47,402 nt of DNA, from NCBI RefSeq assembly GCF_000003605.2, contig NW_003148274.1:40135-87536 (forward strand). Direction: 5' to 3'. Shown here piece by piece: positions 1-13,719 of this stretch; the stretch's first letter is position 1; every line of letters starts with the position of its first letter. This DNA is from Saccoglossus kowalevskii (taxonomy: Eukaryota; Hemichordata; Enteropneusta; Harrimaniidae). Both the position numbers and the translations under genes were made by a program. Below the pieces are notes generated by a model. That model was not told the origin of the DNA and did not search any database. It was given only the letters and a program-made list of their open reading frames with translations.

Positions 1-3000
1 ATCGGACCGGAAGTATAGTTATGTGCTATCACATTCTTTCACAAATACCAATCGCATAAGAAATGTATTTTCTAATGGATAAACTATAAAATGATTACGT
101 TCTTACTCTATGTAGATTGCTGCTCACGTTCTTCTCTCGCCCGTCTCACGATTAAGGTGACATTATTTCAGCACCGGGTCTTGTGATTCCGCTTACGTTA
201 CTTCTGACCGGTTCTGATGTACATGCCCCTCATCATCGTTATATCATATTCGCCAATCACGACGTTCGTGAGAAACTGAGAAACTGAGTGGCACGCCACA
301 CATAATCACCCACTACCGACTCTCGCGGTATACTTTGGGAGCATTTTGATTCACACACACACACGCAATCACAACTTTCAAAAACCGGTGTATTAAACAC
401 GATCAACACACAAGAAAATTAATGGCCAGTAAACCTCAAATCAATTACCCATATCGGTAACCGGGATTGGACCGATAGGTGACTTCATATTTCAAGAGAG
501 GCAGTTCAAAATGTTAGTTCGACAGTTCATGGTCAAGAGATTTAAACTGCACCCCCTTATCTGTTTATCTGAGATTACGCCTCCAAGATTCACTCTGATT
601 TGATTACAGTTTTAGAACTCCTAGCAATTTAATGGCACCGCCTTATAAATCGATCGATTTACCGTAGCGGGTCGTGCACACTTCACCGGTATGCCAATAG
701 TCCATCTATTACTACGCTCTCCAGTCGTTTTGTTGTGTACAGGTGTTACAGCGCTATTAAAACATGCCTGTTTTATTATGCGGTTCAAGAACCCCCTACT
801 TGCACGTTTCCCGGGGTCACGTTCTTCTCCTAAATCATCCACTTGGGCAGTTGCAGAAATATAATCGTTTTTTTTAGTCGGTTTATTTGAAAACCACACT
901 TAATAAAGCAAGCTTCCCATCATATACAATCATGCGTAAGAAAATACGCTTTTATGCGTCAATTAAGCCCTATATTATTATTTCTGCCGTTCAAGTTACT
1001 AATACCTCACTTCATGTCAACTACTGAGGTAGACAATTTACTGAATCCGCAGTCGCCGCTTTGCATTAAGGTCAATCCGGGACATCCGCGAGTGTCTGGC
1101 GGTACAGCCCGCGGTACAGTCGCCACGAAACACGCGATTAAATAGCCACGAAATATATTAACCGATATAAATTACCACGCACGTGTACAACGACGCGTAC
1201 CGTTCATGTGAGCCCGTGAGCGTAGCGGAGTGTCCTTGAAAAGGTGTCTCATCTTGACATTCACGAAGAGTAAAACGTGTCGCGTTAAAACATATACTGT
1301 CTATGTTTGGTATACTTTGTTGACAACCGACAACTTAGGGCTAAACGTACCCACCCCGCTGCCACACAAGGAATAATCCCCAATTGCGGTTAATTATACT
1401 GTTTGAATCCGGGAACCGGACAACGTAACCCCGACTTGTACTTTGAAGCTCGGCTTTTAGTTTTCCACCATTATAGCGGCATGTCAAAAACGGCGTCCAT
1501 TTTGTGAAAACCAGAGTATGTGTAGAGTTTGGCAGAGTTGTGTATATTATATTATATTAACTAAAAAAAAAAAAAAAAAAACTGCCTGCGAACGAGCCTA
1601 CACTTTCCATAAGTTGACATAATATCACGTTCGAGGTTATTAGTTATAGCATACACCTGAGTTCGCCAGGTAATGTGCACATGTAGTAGTGGTTGCTGAA
1701 TCGAACTCATTGATTGAAACCATGATAATAATAGACTTCGATCCTGGATGAGTGTGCCACAATTTTTATAAGAAGGTCAAAACCACTTGCCGAGACTCAT
1801 TCATTCGTAGGCAAACAAATAAAATATGGTTTCTGTAGAAAAATCAAGTGTTACGTCAGAACTCGTACAAACTTGCAAATTGCACAAACAAAAATAGCGA
1901 GGACAAACAACAGTCATGTCCAATGTGCGAAACAATTGCCTGACACAACAATATTCGGAACTTTCTAGGAAGACGTCAATCCGCCGTAATCGGCACGCAG
2001 TACGCGCCCGAATTTAACGTATAAACAAACGCGGTTTGCGTACATTGGCATCGTGTCAGACGCCTTGTACTAAACGAGAACAATTTCGCGAGGTAGAAGA
2101 ACGTGTTGAAAAACACCCACTGATTTGGTATATCTATACATTGTACTTTTTTTCTTTTGATTTTCCCTCATAAAGAAGTATATAATTCCGTGAAAGAATG
2201 CGTTTACTCGTGTGTTTATTCAGATTAATCCGACACATATATTCAGGTCAGTCTTGCTATCTGTGAAGAATATAGCCGGAGCTCTCAATGACGACAACAC
2301 AAACACGTCACTGAGGGGAGGGACCAGTCTGTACTACACTGGAATCCGGGCGTGGAATACTTTTTGGAGGTGCCGCTATACTACTAAAACAGGCCTGTAA
2401 ATTCGGCGTTTTGGTTGTTTAAATACCATTTGGGGTATTTTTGTCACGGTGTTGTTAATGTATCAATACCTACTGGGAAAGCAGGTAACGCTGATGTGTG
2501 TAGACTACGTCACGTGCAGTGCGAATAATTCAGAATTCACATAAGATAAATATTGAGAAACCCTACTCGATGTAGATTGAGTGAATTAGCAGGCATGTTA
2601 CCCTACGCACAGTGTGGTACTCATTTTTTGGTCAGAAAACGTGTACATATGTTTTTGTTTTGATTAACAATGTGTATATTGACCCGACGTGAACTAAGTA
2701 TATGCTGGTATGCTATGCTGTTGTCAGATTGCTCGGTGTCATTTCTATGTGTAGGTGTTCTTGTTGCTGTAAGGATTGGAATTCACTGATTAATAATATC
2801 GCTGGAATAATATCTGACAAAACGTTTTGGCAATAGTACTCACGTTTCAATTAATGGAACAGTTATCGGAATTCGTTCACTCCGACTCGGACAAGATCGC
2901 TAACTGCAACTTGAATTTTCAACCAATTCACGAGGAGCCCGTCCACTGATGTACGCTGTTGACACACACTTAAATACGATCACACGGAAAGGCGTGTTGG

Positions 3001-3437
3001 CAACAGACGAGACCTTTTTGTGACCAGAAATACCGCATTATTTTTTTACGACTTTTTCTGATTGTCTACTTTCTTTCAACAACCAAATACCAGCATTGTG
3101 CCCCATTTAAGCAGAAAACAAGGTAGAGTGGGTGGATGACATTGTCCAGCGTGTTTCCTCTGAACCGTGACAACTACCCCACTAAATCAGTGAGCATCTA
3201 TCGCATACCATAACACTATTCTCGTGAGTAAAGACACAACGACACGTAACGAGCAAAGAATGAGGACTACTATCAACAAATTCTCTGTCCCAATGTGCGT
3301 AACAAACTGTAAATTGGCATATAACACTCCTCTGAACGAGACTCTTTTACAAATAATAGTTTATTAAATCTTGGATTTCCGCGCAGTGGTTAAATTAATC
3401 AGTAAAATGATTGATTGAATAGATTTGTTATCCACCA
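1..3437. other. No gene identified
   Basis: Only short ORFs without recognisable domains or paired splice sites. Contains a short CA run (353-364) and an 18-19 base poly-A (about 1563-1581), perhaps a retroposed tail, though no element body is evident upstream. Confidence 0.6.
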
Positions 3438-3607
3438 CAGAAGCGGTGGCACAACATTTTGCACGATGGGACGAGGTCTGAAACCTAGATCCTCTGAAAC
3501 GCTATTTCCTACATTTTGAGGGGCAAATTTTGCTGACACAATAGGTTTCAGCTTGATTTTAGGGGAGCAACGCCCCGCCGGACTTTTTTGTTGTGTCACC
3601 GCCACTG
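3438..3607. mobile_element. hAT-like non-autonomous element, copy 1
   Basis: Ends are CAGAAGCGGTGGCACAAC on the left and, reading inward on the minus strand from 3607, CAGTGGCGGTGACACAAC: 15 of 18 match. The CAGTGGCGG terminus is typical of hAT superfamily elements. The interior includes GGGGAGCAACGCCCC. A clear 8-base target duplication is not visible. A second copy of the same family is at 22597-22706. No coding capacity. Confidence 0.55.
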
Positions 3608-6600
3608 CATCATATATTTACCATATACAGAAGGACAATTAATATACTAGTATGACATATTAGCGGATGGTCAAATCTGCATGTTTGTTCATTTTCTATA
3701 CTGGTCTCTACGCTAACATTTTAAAGCCACATTCCCCATATTTATAAGCGACGCTTACAATGCCAAAACATTTCGAATACACGTGGCTCTTTGATCAAGT
3801 CAAACCCGTTTTGTTTATATATTCATTTTGCCACCTTTGTTAACAAATTGCCAAATTTGGTAAAGTATCTTTGTAATAATAGCCACACCTTCTCTTGACG
3901 ATTTTTTTTTATTTTGTATGTCGGAGTGAGCGTTGAAAGTTTATGCGGGATCAGGCGGGTTTTCGTAAACTAATTATTAATTTATCTAGTATTCACTACC
4001 CTTGTTAACAACGGCACCCATAAGAACTTTTAGGCCTAGTTATTAGGCTTGGTTATATGTGATATCCGCCAAAAAGTATATAATAACTAAATCAGATAGC
4101 CGTATGCGAAGTGACAAGTTAAATCGTAGTCGTCGCACAGCCCGCGTTTCAATTTAATTACGACGTATATGTGAGACCCACAAAAACATTTGCCACGCTG
4201 AAATTGGCAGCTCTTAATGGTGGATGTGAATTATTTTATGATTCTAGTATTCCCTTTACCAAGATAGCATCAGCACATAACTCTTGACAAAATTAACATC
4301 ACCGTGCAACAATCCGACTACTTGGTCGGAAGCTCGCCCAATTAACTCCAGTCTGTATACTAAACAACTTCTTTGTATTTTACAGAAAACCGAATAAAAT
4401 AAAGAAAAATTCCAGCAATCTCCCGTTTCAATTTATATTTTTTCCGCCAACGGGTAAAACAAAGAACTCGTGGTTCTGTAGTCCGTGTGTGTGGCCAGTT
4501 ACTAATAAATGGATAACGTGATTTGTAACAAGACATGGACCACCGACTTAGTCAAGACTCAGTGTTTTAAATTGAAAGTTCATATTGAGTTGGTCATATG
4601 CAAACTCAGTAAGAAACACGTGTTTTGGTTATGTTATTGAACAAGCACGATTGAGTATTTATAGGATAAGCGTACGAAAATACGAGCCTATTTGAAGTTA
4701 ATCGCAAATGGCAAATCGCGACGGCGATGGTCACAGCGCACGCAGAATGGGGTCTTTGTCTTATATGGCTATGAAGGTTGCATAAACTTATTTTATAAAT
4801 AATTACATGCAGTCGGATGTGTTACTTCGCACACAATTTGCAATAAATTTGTCTTAAAGTCAGGCGAAGTGAGATTTGTTCTCAATGTGGATGGATATAA
4901 AAGAGATTGTGTTATTAACCTACATATGAGCTCATACCACAAACTAGCATATCAGCTGTTGAATATTGTTAATCGATTAATACCCTACTTACAGGCACCG
5001 GAAGTCGAAAGTAAGATTTTAAAATAGATGAATATGGACGAGATTGTTCGATGGCACTATAGACGCATTGTAGGGTTTTTACAAATATAAGTCAGACTAC
5101 TTCCTGTTTACTGCTGAGGCATGAAAGCATTTTATTTTCATCTCGATGTTATCACAGTGACCAAATAACTTAAAAACAAAAGAGTCACATTGTGTGGTCT
5201 ACTAGTGAATAATGATAGCATGACAAACACAAACTTGAAAAAGAGAAAATATTTGAATGATATTGTTGTACGTCGGATGTCAAAGTGTTGATGTTTAAAA
5301 GCTAGCAGCGGACATGAATGGTAAACTCCACCTGGGCCATCGTCGGAATCGCACAGTTTCGCTAAAGCCGACCATTCATAACCGGCCCATGTTGAGGCTT
5401 CGGCCGAATAAATGCTCCTTGGCTGGCGAAAATGCACCTGGGCGTAAGACTCTTTCTATCGGTTTCACGTTCATTGGCGGGGTGGCAACTAATTGATATT
5501 GCCAACAATTAGTAAACTCGCCTTTTAGCGTCACCATAACTAAACTATTACAGAAATTCATTACTCCATAGTAAAAACGGGGATGGAAACAGCACGCGTA
5601 AATGCCAGTACTCGGTATGTATTCGATACGCACTTCTGAGTGAATTCGGGTCATCAACTGCATTTGAGTGCCAAGACCAACTGTACTCACATTTAACCCT
5701 GTTATCAGTGTGTGATCATAATATATATGCAAATATTTTCGGTTGCTGTATAGACATATATATATTGTTAAATTTGAGCGTTTTTATTAGTACGATATTA
5801 GCAGTGTTAAACATTGTCTATTAGTATATCGAGACTCGGTTGCATCGATGCCATAAATAAATATATAAGTACATGTAAATAAATATAATTTAAAATGTTA
5901 CTGTACACTAGTTGCGAATTAAATTAATACGGCAAACGGTTTATGCAAACCAGACCACCGATGATTCTCGAAGGCGTGAACTACGCCCTCTAACGTCAGT
6001 CGTATTCTGATAACACGTGGGTTTCACAACTACTGTAGAATATTCTATTTTAGCTGGAATTAATTTTCGCTGAAAAATCTTTCTCAGTGTTTTGTATGGA
6101 ATTTATGTTCACTTATTTATTTCTTGCTGATTGGTTGAATGTAAAATATAAGAAAAAATATATTCGCTGATTTGTATTTTCACTGTTTCATCCCTTCAGC
6201 TAAAATAGCGTAAGTAAATTCCAAGCGAAAATAAAGTATTTTACAATATATCATGGATCTTTCGTTTTCAGATAGCAACATCTAACAACATATTGTAGAC
6301 GTCACCTGCTTATAAATGCAAACATAGTCGACATAAATTACTGCGTGCAACTTCGACAACACAATTGAAATATTGAAGCAATTCCATTCGGTTCAACAGC
6401 AGTGTAGTCGAAACATTCAATGGACGTTTGCTTGACAGAGACATTACTCTGCATGGTTGGATAATGATTGTAAACATCTGAAATATGTTAAATATATGTT
6501 GTTGAGGCAGTTTTGTAATAGCGTAGATACAGATCGCATAATTTCACTGGTTAATATGAATGAGAATATAGATTTTGACCTTGTAGATGATCCTATCACG

Positions 6601-7040
6601 AATTTACAGAAAACCTGATAAATCAGATTGAATCATTGATATTGTTTAAAAGCAACGTGTGAGCATTTGGTTTTCTGTCTAAAAATCTCTTTTAATAGAG
6701 TATTTTCTGAGAATTGACTCAGATTTATTATTAGTGCTGTATGTAAGAATGTACCCCATATACGGCAAGTAATTATAGAGGACTACTCAACTGTTAACAT
6801 TTTTATTTTACAATCCTTAATTCCAAAAAAATATCTCACTAAATCAATTTCTCGTGTCGTAAAAGGTGAGCAGAGTTGTCTCTTGAAACAAATTACTTAG
6901 GACTTAACTGTTAAAAATAAAGGGGATCCTTTCCTATTGCGCATACATACGAACATGAAATATACTATTGAAAGTCACGAACGTGTGTGTTTGCAAGATA
7001 TTTGATAAGAATATTATTTTAATTTGTTAATTGTGTTAAT
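3608..7040. other. No gene identified
   Basis: AT-rich with no supported exon. A less AT-rich patch at 5280-5500 is open in three or more frames on both strands, including a 118-codon minus-strand frame (5376-5732), but shows no known motif; it may be an element relic. The inverted repeat at 6045-6209 is listed separately. Confidence 0.55.
6045..6209. repeat. Short inverted repeat
   Basis: CTATTTTAGCTG at 6045-6056 is exactly inverted at 6198-6209 (CAGCTAAAATAG), and TTTTCGCT near 6065 has an inverted match near 6220. It may be a small MITE, but the order of the two motifs is not strictly mirrored. Confidence 0.35.
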
Positions 7041-8330
7041 TTGTCCATTCTTCGACACTTCTAGAGCAAAGACATCCAACCTCTTGTTTTAGCCCTCTTT
7101 TTTTGTTTGTCATCTTCACTACACCACCTTTCTTAAAAGATTGTTTGTTTAAATTACTTCTTACTTTTTGCCATTGCCATGTTTTGTTTATATATTAAAT
7201 TTTCGTGTATTTTTGGACACAGTACAGTACAAACTATATATATATATATGTTCTAAACAGTACAATCTATATATATATAATGTGTGAGGGAATGTATTTG
7301 GGTGATAACTGGTTTATAAAGTGGCCGTTGGTGGCGCGTGTATGGTGGATTCATGGATCGTTTAGTTCTCATATTGAGGATCTCGCACTAGCACTCTGAA
7401 GCCAAAGCGTGTTCTATTTAAATAATTACGCATATCTCAAACGATTGAAGCTGGCGTCTGCAAGCAGAGCGGTTTGCTCATGTAGCTTAAACGTGCGACT
7501 GTACGACAGTTTGTTTCCCTACATGCCAATGTGTACTTTGATACATTGTGTTTAGTTTGATAGAAAGATGGTACATTGTATTGCAGATTGCAGAGATTGA
7601 TTGATTCGTTTCTAACCCAGTGCGAGCGATCTTCCGGGCCACATCTGATAATTCATTTTGACAAAACTACCCAAAGCAATAGGAACACAGTCAATGTTTC
7701 CATGAGTCATGTCCACGAGTACAGTCTACTAATCGGCGCTGGCAATTTTAGATTTTAAAATATCAACTTTTCCTCAGTTCAAACTGCGAGTACTGTTCAT
7801 GATTTGAACAAAAACATTATGGTACACAAGAAGATAAGTTGTCAATACTCGATGCACCCTGACTTCAACAACCTACATTGATTAAAATCGAGCGTAGTCT
7901 CGGTGATACACACCGCTGTACACATTGATTCACGTGCAAGAACAGCATTGGACCAGACGAGAAGCATTGTGATATAGATCAAAGCTGATCTTGCGATATG
8001 TGGACGAAGATGTTCGTGCAACGACACCGCACTGACATAGCCGAGCGCCAGGGAAACAATTGAAAAACGGTATTGATTTTCCGGGGGTTGTGTACCTATA
8101 CACTAAACATGTTGTACATTTCCCTGGCCTAACTCATAGAGACAGAAGAAATCTGTACAAGGTTAATTGTACTGTATATATGATCAAATGAATATTTATG
8201 TATTTGAGCCAGAAGTAGGCTGTCTACAGGGGTTATGCATTCTAGACATCTAGTTACGCTAATGTTCAAGACCACATAAGTCTGTGTGACATTGTGAATG
8301 TTGTATTGATTACGGACTTCCCAGATTGCG
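7041..8330. repeat. Segmental duplication block A (copy 1)
   Basis: Non-coding sequence that recurs in diverged form at about 13720-14690 in the same orientation. Shared landmarks include CATTGCCATGTTTTGTTTAT, GAGTCATGTC, TGCGAGTACTGTTCATG, CAACCTACATTGATT, TTCGTGCAACGACA and the CATTCTA/ATCTAGTTACG end. Copy 1 is longer by about 300 bases. A (TA)n-rich pair of short repeats lies near 7236-7281. ORFs here are not conserved between copies, so I call none. Confidence 0.75.
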
Positions 8331-8461
8331 TAAAAGCGGATAGTTTCCTCATTTTGACACGGAAAATGCCTTGGTAAATCATTTTCTGAGGAACGACCGA
8401 TCAGGTATGTGCGCTCTATCTTGCAGCACATGAACCTAAAAGCTAAGGCAATCAAACAAAA

Positions 8462-8540
8462 AATGACTTTGCGCTAAAGTTCGTTCAAGGTCTTGTTATT
8501 TTTTGATGGCATAAACAAGGTTTTCACCGCCGCTTGTTAT
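8462..8540. repeat. Dispersed repeat R, copy 1
   Basis: Begins ACTTTGCGCTAAAGTTCGTT and ends GGTTTTCACCGCCGCTT. A diverged direct copy is at 10011-10090. Both lie in the extra DNA between blocks A and B of the first duplication copy. Confidence 0.6.
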
Positions 8541-9753
8541 AAAACCCTCAAAAAACGAGTAATTTCAGTTCCCCTCGAGGATAAACAATGTTCAAACCCC
8601 ATATTTTATACTACGATTTGAAACATTTTCTCTTTGCTTAGGGACAACGTCAAAAGATCTATGTCGGATAAAAAACTTATTTGCTTTAGTTTAGGGGTGG
8701 GGGTTTTGACCTCAAAAAGTTTTCATCCTACAAAAACGATTTTTTTTAATGAAGTCAAAAAAATCATGGAGTATTTGTAGTTCGTATTTTTTCTATCCAA
8801 TCATGGAAAAAAATAACAGAAAATGAAAAACCAAACATCCAAGACGAGAAAATGGTGTTGCCCGAGTGAAAATAATTGCGTCAAATGAGGTCAATTTCAG
8901 GGCATGGACCTAGAACCAACTGCTATGCCATACTATTGTCATGAATTTGTTTTTGCGTATCTGTTAATCGACTTAATTAGTTGATTACGAGCGAATTGCT
9001 GTGTTATGTCTGTCATCGTTCAGGCCTATTTGAAGTTTTGGACGGAACTTGGCTCAGTGATTTGGAACTAATTACCAGATAACCGTCGCGATTCTGACAG
9101 TTGGTATCCATAGTTATTAATGTAGTGAACGATTAATCAAAATATATGACGTATTCAGTACTTAGTGTGATTGGCTTTATGATTGAAGGTTACGCCCTAG
9201 AGTCTTTTTACTGTTTTGTAATTGGTTAGAGTTTTGAAAATGAATAAAGAGAGTTTGAGTTGGTCTTGGGGAGCACAGCACGATAGACGCAATCGAGAGC
9301 AGTCCTGGAGAGTCTTGGGGCGAGTGTTGACGCAGTCTAAGAGAGTCTTGGGTCAGCCTTGTGATAGTCTTGGGGATTTTTTCCCCAGGGCGCTGTGTCT
9401 TATAGAGTGCTCGATTGACCGACTAAGACGAGAGCTGAAACGTATTTCGTTGTGCTTGTCTTACTTGACTGTAAAGTATAAGTGACTTTCCCGACCCCGT
9501 ACCTCAAAGGGGACGCGATAGAGAGACGAGACGATATTTCCCCCCTGATAAGTGTGGAGAACCCAGAGAGAGAAGATTTACACCCTGATACTATTATCCG
9601 ATTATTAATTTGTATTTAATGGCGCCATGATCAATATTTATCCATTAAGTTTCAGTGGTGGGGGGGGGGGGGAACTAAAGGAATTAAGTTTTTTATCCTA
9701 CATTGAACTTTTGATGTTGTCCCTTAGCGTGTTTATTTGCCTTCAATTACATT

Positions 9754-9834
9754 TCGGTGGTTGTCACTGTCGTCCCTGCAATCTTGCCGATAACGTTTTG
9801 ATCTCAACTTACGTAGCTGTCGCTGAGGAAATTA
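9754..9834. repeat. Dispersed repeat S, copy 1
   Basis: Shares GTCCCTGCAATCTTGCCGAT and TGTAGCT-type blocks with 10421-10496 in direct orientation (copy 2 has GTCCCTGGAATCTTGCCGAT). A poly-G run lies upstream of each copy (9660-9672 and 10412-10422). R-S order is the same in both, suggesting a nested duplication. Confidence 0.55.
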
Positions 9835-10010
9835 AAAAACACAATAATTTGTTTTCAACTATTATGGCTGAAATGTTAACAATGTTTTTTACCTTTGTCG
9901 CCATTTTTATTTATCCCCGAGTTTTCCCACACCACAGATATCTAGAACATTTAAACATTGGTCGGGAAATTCACGTGAATTAAATTGCGTTCACCATGTT
10001 GGGCAATAAA

Positions 10011-10090
10011 AAATTACTTTGCGCTAAAGTACGTTCCATGTCTTCACTTTCTCATTGCATGAACACGGTTTTCACCCCCGCTTACTGAAA
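10011..10090. repeat. Dispersed repeat R, copy 2
   Basis: Begins ACTTTGCGCTAAAGTACGTT and ends GGTTTTCACCCCCGCTT. Direct copy of 8462-8540, about 1.55 kb downstream. Confidence 0.6.
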
Positions 10091-10228
10091 TATGTTTAGA
10101 GTCGCAATCACCGTAGCTATCACCGATGTAAATAGTCTCGCATCTCTTGGTTATTATCACTGATTCACGTTCCGGGTGTCTCTAATAAATAACCTATCTA
10201 ACAGCTGGGTTTAAGAAATACTGAATTG

Positions 10229-10288
10229 TTCGAGTTACGGACATTGAGTTACGAACATCGAGTTACGAAAACATCGAGTTACAGAAAT
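10229..10288. repeat. Short tandem repeat, about 15-base unit, four copies
   Basis: Four consecutive imperfect copies of the type CGAGTTACGAACAT (10230, 10244, 10259 and 10275 approximately), with small indels between them. Confidence 0.7.
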
Positions 10289-10420
10289 GATCGCGCCATA
10301 TTTTAGAAACCACGCCCATTTCTGAGAAGCCATGCCCATCCGTAACCCGAACGATTCAGCATCTCTGGACTGAAAGGCATTCACGTGTTGCCTTAAATAA
10401 CGTGTTTTTTTGGGGGGGGG

Positions 10421-10496
10421 GGTCGTAACTGCCGTCCCTGGAATCTTGCCGATAGTTATTTGGTCATAATTTCTGTAGCTATCGCCATGATAATTC
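10421..10496. repeat. Dispersed repeat S, copy 2
   Basis: Diverged direct copy of 9754-9834, directly after a poly-G run and ending near ATAATTCACGTG. Confidence 0.55.
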
Positions 10497-11544
10497 ACGT
10501 GCCATAAATCAAAATGTCAAAATTTTCGCATTTATATTCGTTGTAACTTTACATTTACCAAAGACATTATTGTCTTTGCATTTACGAAGCATTTATTTAT
10601 GACCCCTTAGAAACACGATTGCATGCCACGTGTTCATTACTATTTTCATTGGTCTACTGGAAAGTTTACATCACGTGACACAAACCAGTGTCCATTTCTA
10701 TCACTCTTTATTGATTGAAATCATTGATTGATAGACAAAATGCACATTCCTCATTCCTAAGACAGTGATAAAACGTGAATTTCTTTCGATGCATTCGGCT
10801 GATATTAATATCAACTGGATGCACGCCACATTACTCTCTTTTGAGACATTTTAACACCGACTGCAGAGCAATGTCAAGTTTTTTCTGTCATTGCAGGTAA
10901 GTTGTCATCCTTTGTAGTATACAAGTTTATACTTAAAAAAACATTTCGGGAACAATTCATAATCACCAGATGGCAAGTAGAGGCCGAAATGCATGTTCAC
11001 CAGACGAAGAAATGCCTGTTTTAAGCCCCTTTAAGGGTTAAGCACAAGACGAACACTATATGTCGGGCACTGCCCCGGCCATTGTGATTAACACATCCAT
11101 ACATTACATAAACTATTAATTTAAGTCATGTACAGCGGGAATTTCTCACAGTATCCCGCCCAAAATAATCGCGTGAAAACGTTGATTTCATTCGTTCAGT
11201 CATTTATATGATTCAACGTGCAACAGCCAAATAAATATCATAGCTGTGAACGCTCCAATCAAACTGAAATGCTTGCCATATTTCTCAATTTATCAAAAAA
11301 AATTTCACATTTTCTGATCTAATATCATCTTTCATTGTTTACAGATTCAAGCAAATGTCAGCAGAACATTCACAGCACTGAAGTGTCACAGATGGGATAT
11401 ATATGCTTCTTTATTTCATCTGGAAATGTGTTGTACATTTGTTTATACTGTAATTAATAATGCGAAGTATACTTTATTAAATATAATTTATAATATGTAA
11501 TATTTATTGCCATGTAATATTTATTTATGTAATATTTATTTTGA

Positions 11545-12400
11545 TTGATCAGCAGATGACGTTATGGTTACAACGAAGGCAGTGTTTTTTTTGTGCGTTC
11601 GTTATCTGTTTAGGGTATTTCCATCTCACACAAACATAAGTCATTTATTATTTTCTCGTAATTTCCCATTTCACAGCAATAGAGTTTGTCTTGGATGCGC
11701 GAAACAAAACGTTCCATATCAATACTATTATGCGTAGGACATATTTTGATGTATAAAACAATTACTCTCAGAGGATTTGACGGGTTATTACAAACAATGT
11801 TCAATAATTTCATTAATTTATTACGACATGAATACAAATACCGATGGAGACAATAAAGTCAATTATCCAGTTGACAGATGACAAAAACACCCTATTATCT
11901 GTCTTTAGTATTTATCCGAGCGTGTTTGATAATTTTACTAACTACACGGGCATCTGGATGAATGAAAAACGTAAATGATTCGGTTATCCTGCATTCAACT
12001 TACCATTTGATAATATATTCACTCGAATCGAATCCGATGTCAGCATTTTCCTAGACAATAAAACCTAAACCTTGTGAGTTGTTCTAAGAATAATCAGCAA
12101 ACAGATTAAACTATGTATATTATAGGTTTATATTGTTGTATAGATGGTCCACGATTAGTATACGATGATTCACCACTGAGTTTGTCCTCGTAACCGCATT
12201 ACAAGACGAGGACCCTATCATGAAGAGTTAAAGATCACAGCTGACACAGTACATTATATATTATTAGTTTTGTATTGTTTTCATAAAGCCTGCACACGTG
12301 TGATAACAAATGAAATTCGTTCTCATAACACAAAATATTATATAGTCGTGGACACACATAAGCGCTGGAGTGTGACGGATTTGTTTCTAACGATCACATA
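11545..12400. repeat. Segmental duplication block B (copy 1)
   Basis: Direct copy of about 15391-16330. Similarity begins at GATCAGCAGATGACGTTATG and includes TATTTCCATCTCACACAAAC, TCGAATCCGATGTCAGCATT and CCTATCATGAAGAGTTAA. Divergence is moderate in the first 700 bases and almost absent in 12236-12384. No coding signal is shared. Confidence 0.85.
12236..12384. repeat. 149-base near-identical core (copy 1)
   Basis: From CACAGCTGACACAG to GACGGATTTGT this segment aligns without gaps to 16170-16318, with two differences by eye, both C/T. It contains the palindrome CACACGTGTG (an E-box) and AGCGCT. One plus-strand frame is open over about 40 codons, but both differences would change amino acids, so protein conservation is not indicated. 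A regulatory element, a non-coding RNA, or recent gene conversion are the options. Confidence 0.85.
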
Positions 12401-13719
12401 GTTTTGTAATTAGCTTCTAAACCATGCTTCTGTTTCCTGTCGAAATTGGTTTATGTGTACATCTGTTTACTATGAAGATAGTGCCGTCTTGAAAACTGTC
12501 TACCAGTTGTCAATTTTGTAGGGCAGCAGCTCAAATTTCACTACTTCAAGTTTTTGCATAAATTAACACCCAGGCTAGTTGTCTGTACGATTGCTGTAAC
12601 AGTATTCAACCAAAAACAATGCCCCAACGGCGTATTGAAGATATACACATTTTCAATCATTTGTGAAAATTTCAAACCAAAAGGTCAAAGCGTCTAGGAG
12701 CTATTTTTTTTTAAGTTCTGGACTGTGCACTAAAAAGAAGCTGAGATAATTACTAATTTCCATAACAATTCACTCAGTAAGAAGTTTGCTAATGCTCATA
12801 ATAACAATAGCTGTTACAGTTTCAAATTTAAATGTATTATCGGTGTTTTTTTATTATTATTTATGTACAGCCTTGGTAAATCTTGCTAAGCATTCAAAAG
12901 AGATAATGTTTGCACCTGTTATCTATATTTTATTCACAATTCTACAAAATTTCAACAGTCTATAGCAAAGACTTTTTGGATAATAAAAAGCAAAAAACAA
13001 GAATTTCACTCCCAAGTGAATTAATTAATGTACAATTGAATTGGTTGTTATTTATTTAATTAATTGGAACGCGAGTTGTATTTCGATTATACAGTGTACC
13101 ATTAGTTATGAACATCGAACTGGTATTGAGCAATTATGATTGATGTTGAATATCCAAAGATTCAGTTGGGGAGGGATAACAGTGTTCAATCTGAACATAT
13201 TGTTAACAATAAAATCAGTTTGTCATCAAAGTAGTAGCCTGTCATGCAACTTGCAATGTCTTGTAACACAATTATAACAACGGGCTGTCAGTAAGACGCC
13301 TGTGTAGTACATGTTAAAGCTGGTAGTCGAGTGACATATCTGAATAACCAAACCCACAAGGGAACCTATAAGTAAATGCATTAGACCAGAAACGTTTTTT
13401 AAGCAACAGAGATGTGAATTCAACATGGTTGCCAAGGCCTCGAAAAGCTAAACACACTACTGAATGTACTGAGAACGGTAATCCATCCCCCTTAGCTGTC
13501 ATTCAAATATTGGTCACGCTTATAATTGCCACTTAAGTGTAATCAAACAACTCTAATGATTCAGATGTCTTAACTACTATTATGATTACCTAGGATACCT
13601 CGCTGAATAGTTTATACACTTACCATTTGAAGTAGAATAACTATTTCTACACATGCAAGGTCCAATTGAAACTCGATATATTGTACGTTGAGTCGGATTT
13701 GTATTTACTATCTCAATCA
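12401..13719. other. No gene identified
   Basis: AT-rich spacer between the two duplication copies. No domain-like ORF, element end or RNA gene was seen. Confidence 0.55.

Larger units (their letters stand above)
8541..11544. other. Extra DNA in the first duplication copy, no gene
   Basis: Absent from the corresponding place in copy 2 (14690-15390). It holds repeats R and S, two poly-G runs, the 15-base tandem repeat, and AGAGTCTTGGG repeated three times near 9309-9375. The 87-codon frame at 9222-9485 rides on that repeat and is not called. Confidence 0.55.

Noticed and set aside
1563-1581. Poly-A run as a retroposon tail
   Set aside because: No element body or target-site duplication recognisable upstream.
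5376-5732. 118-codon minus-strand ORF
   Set aside because: Overlapped by open frames on both strands, no known motif, no splice partner; the patch is merely less AT-rich.
9222-9485. 87-codon plus-strand ORF
   Set aside because: It runs over short AGAGTCTTGGG repeats and resembles no protein.
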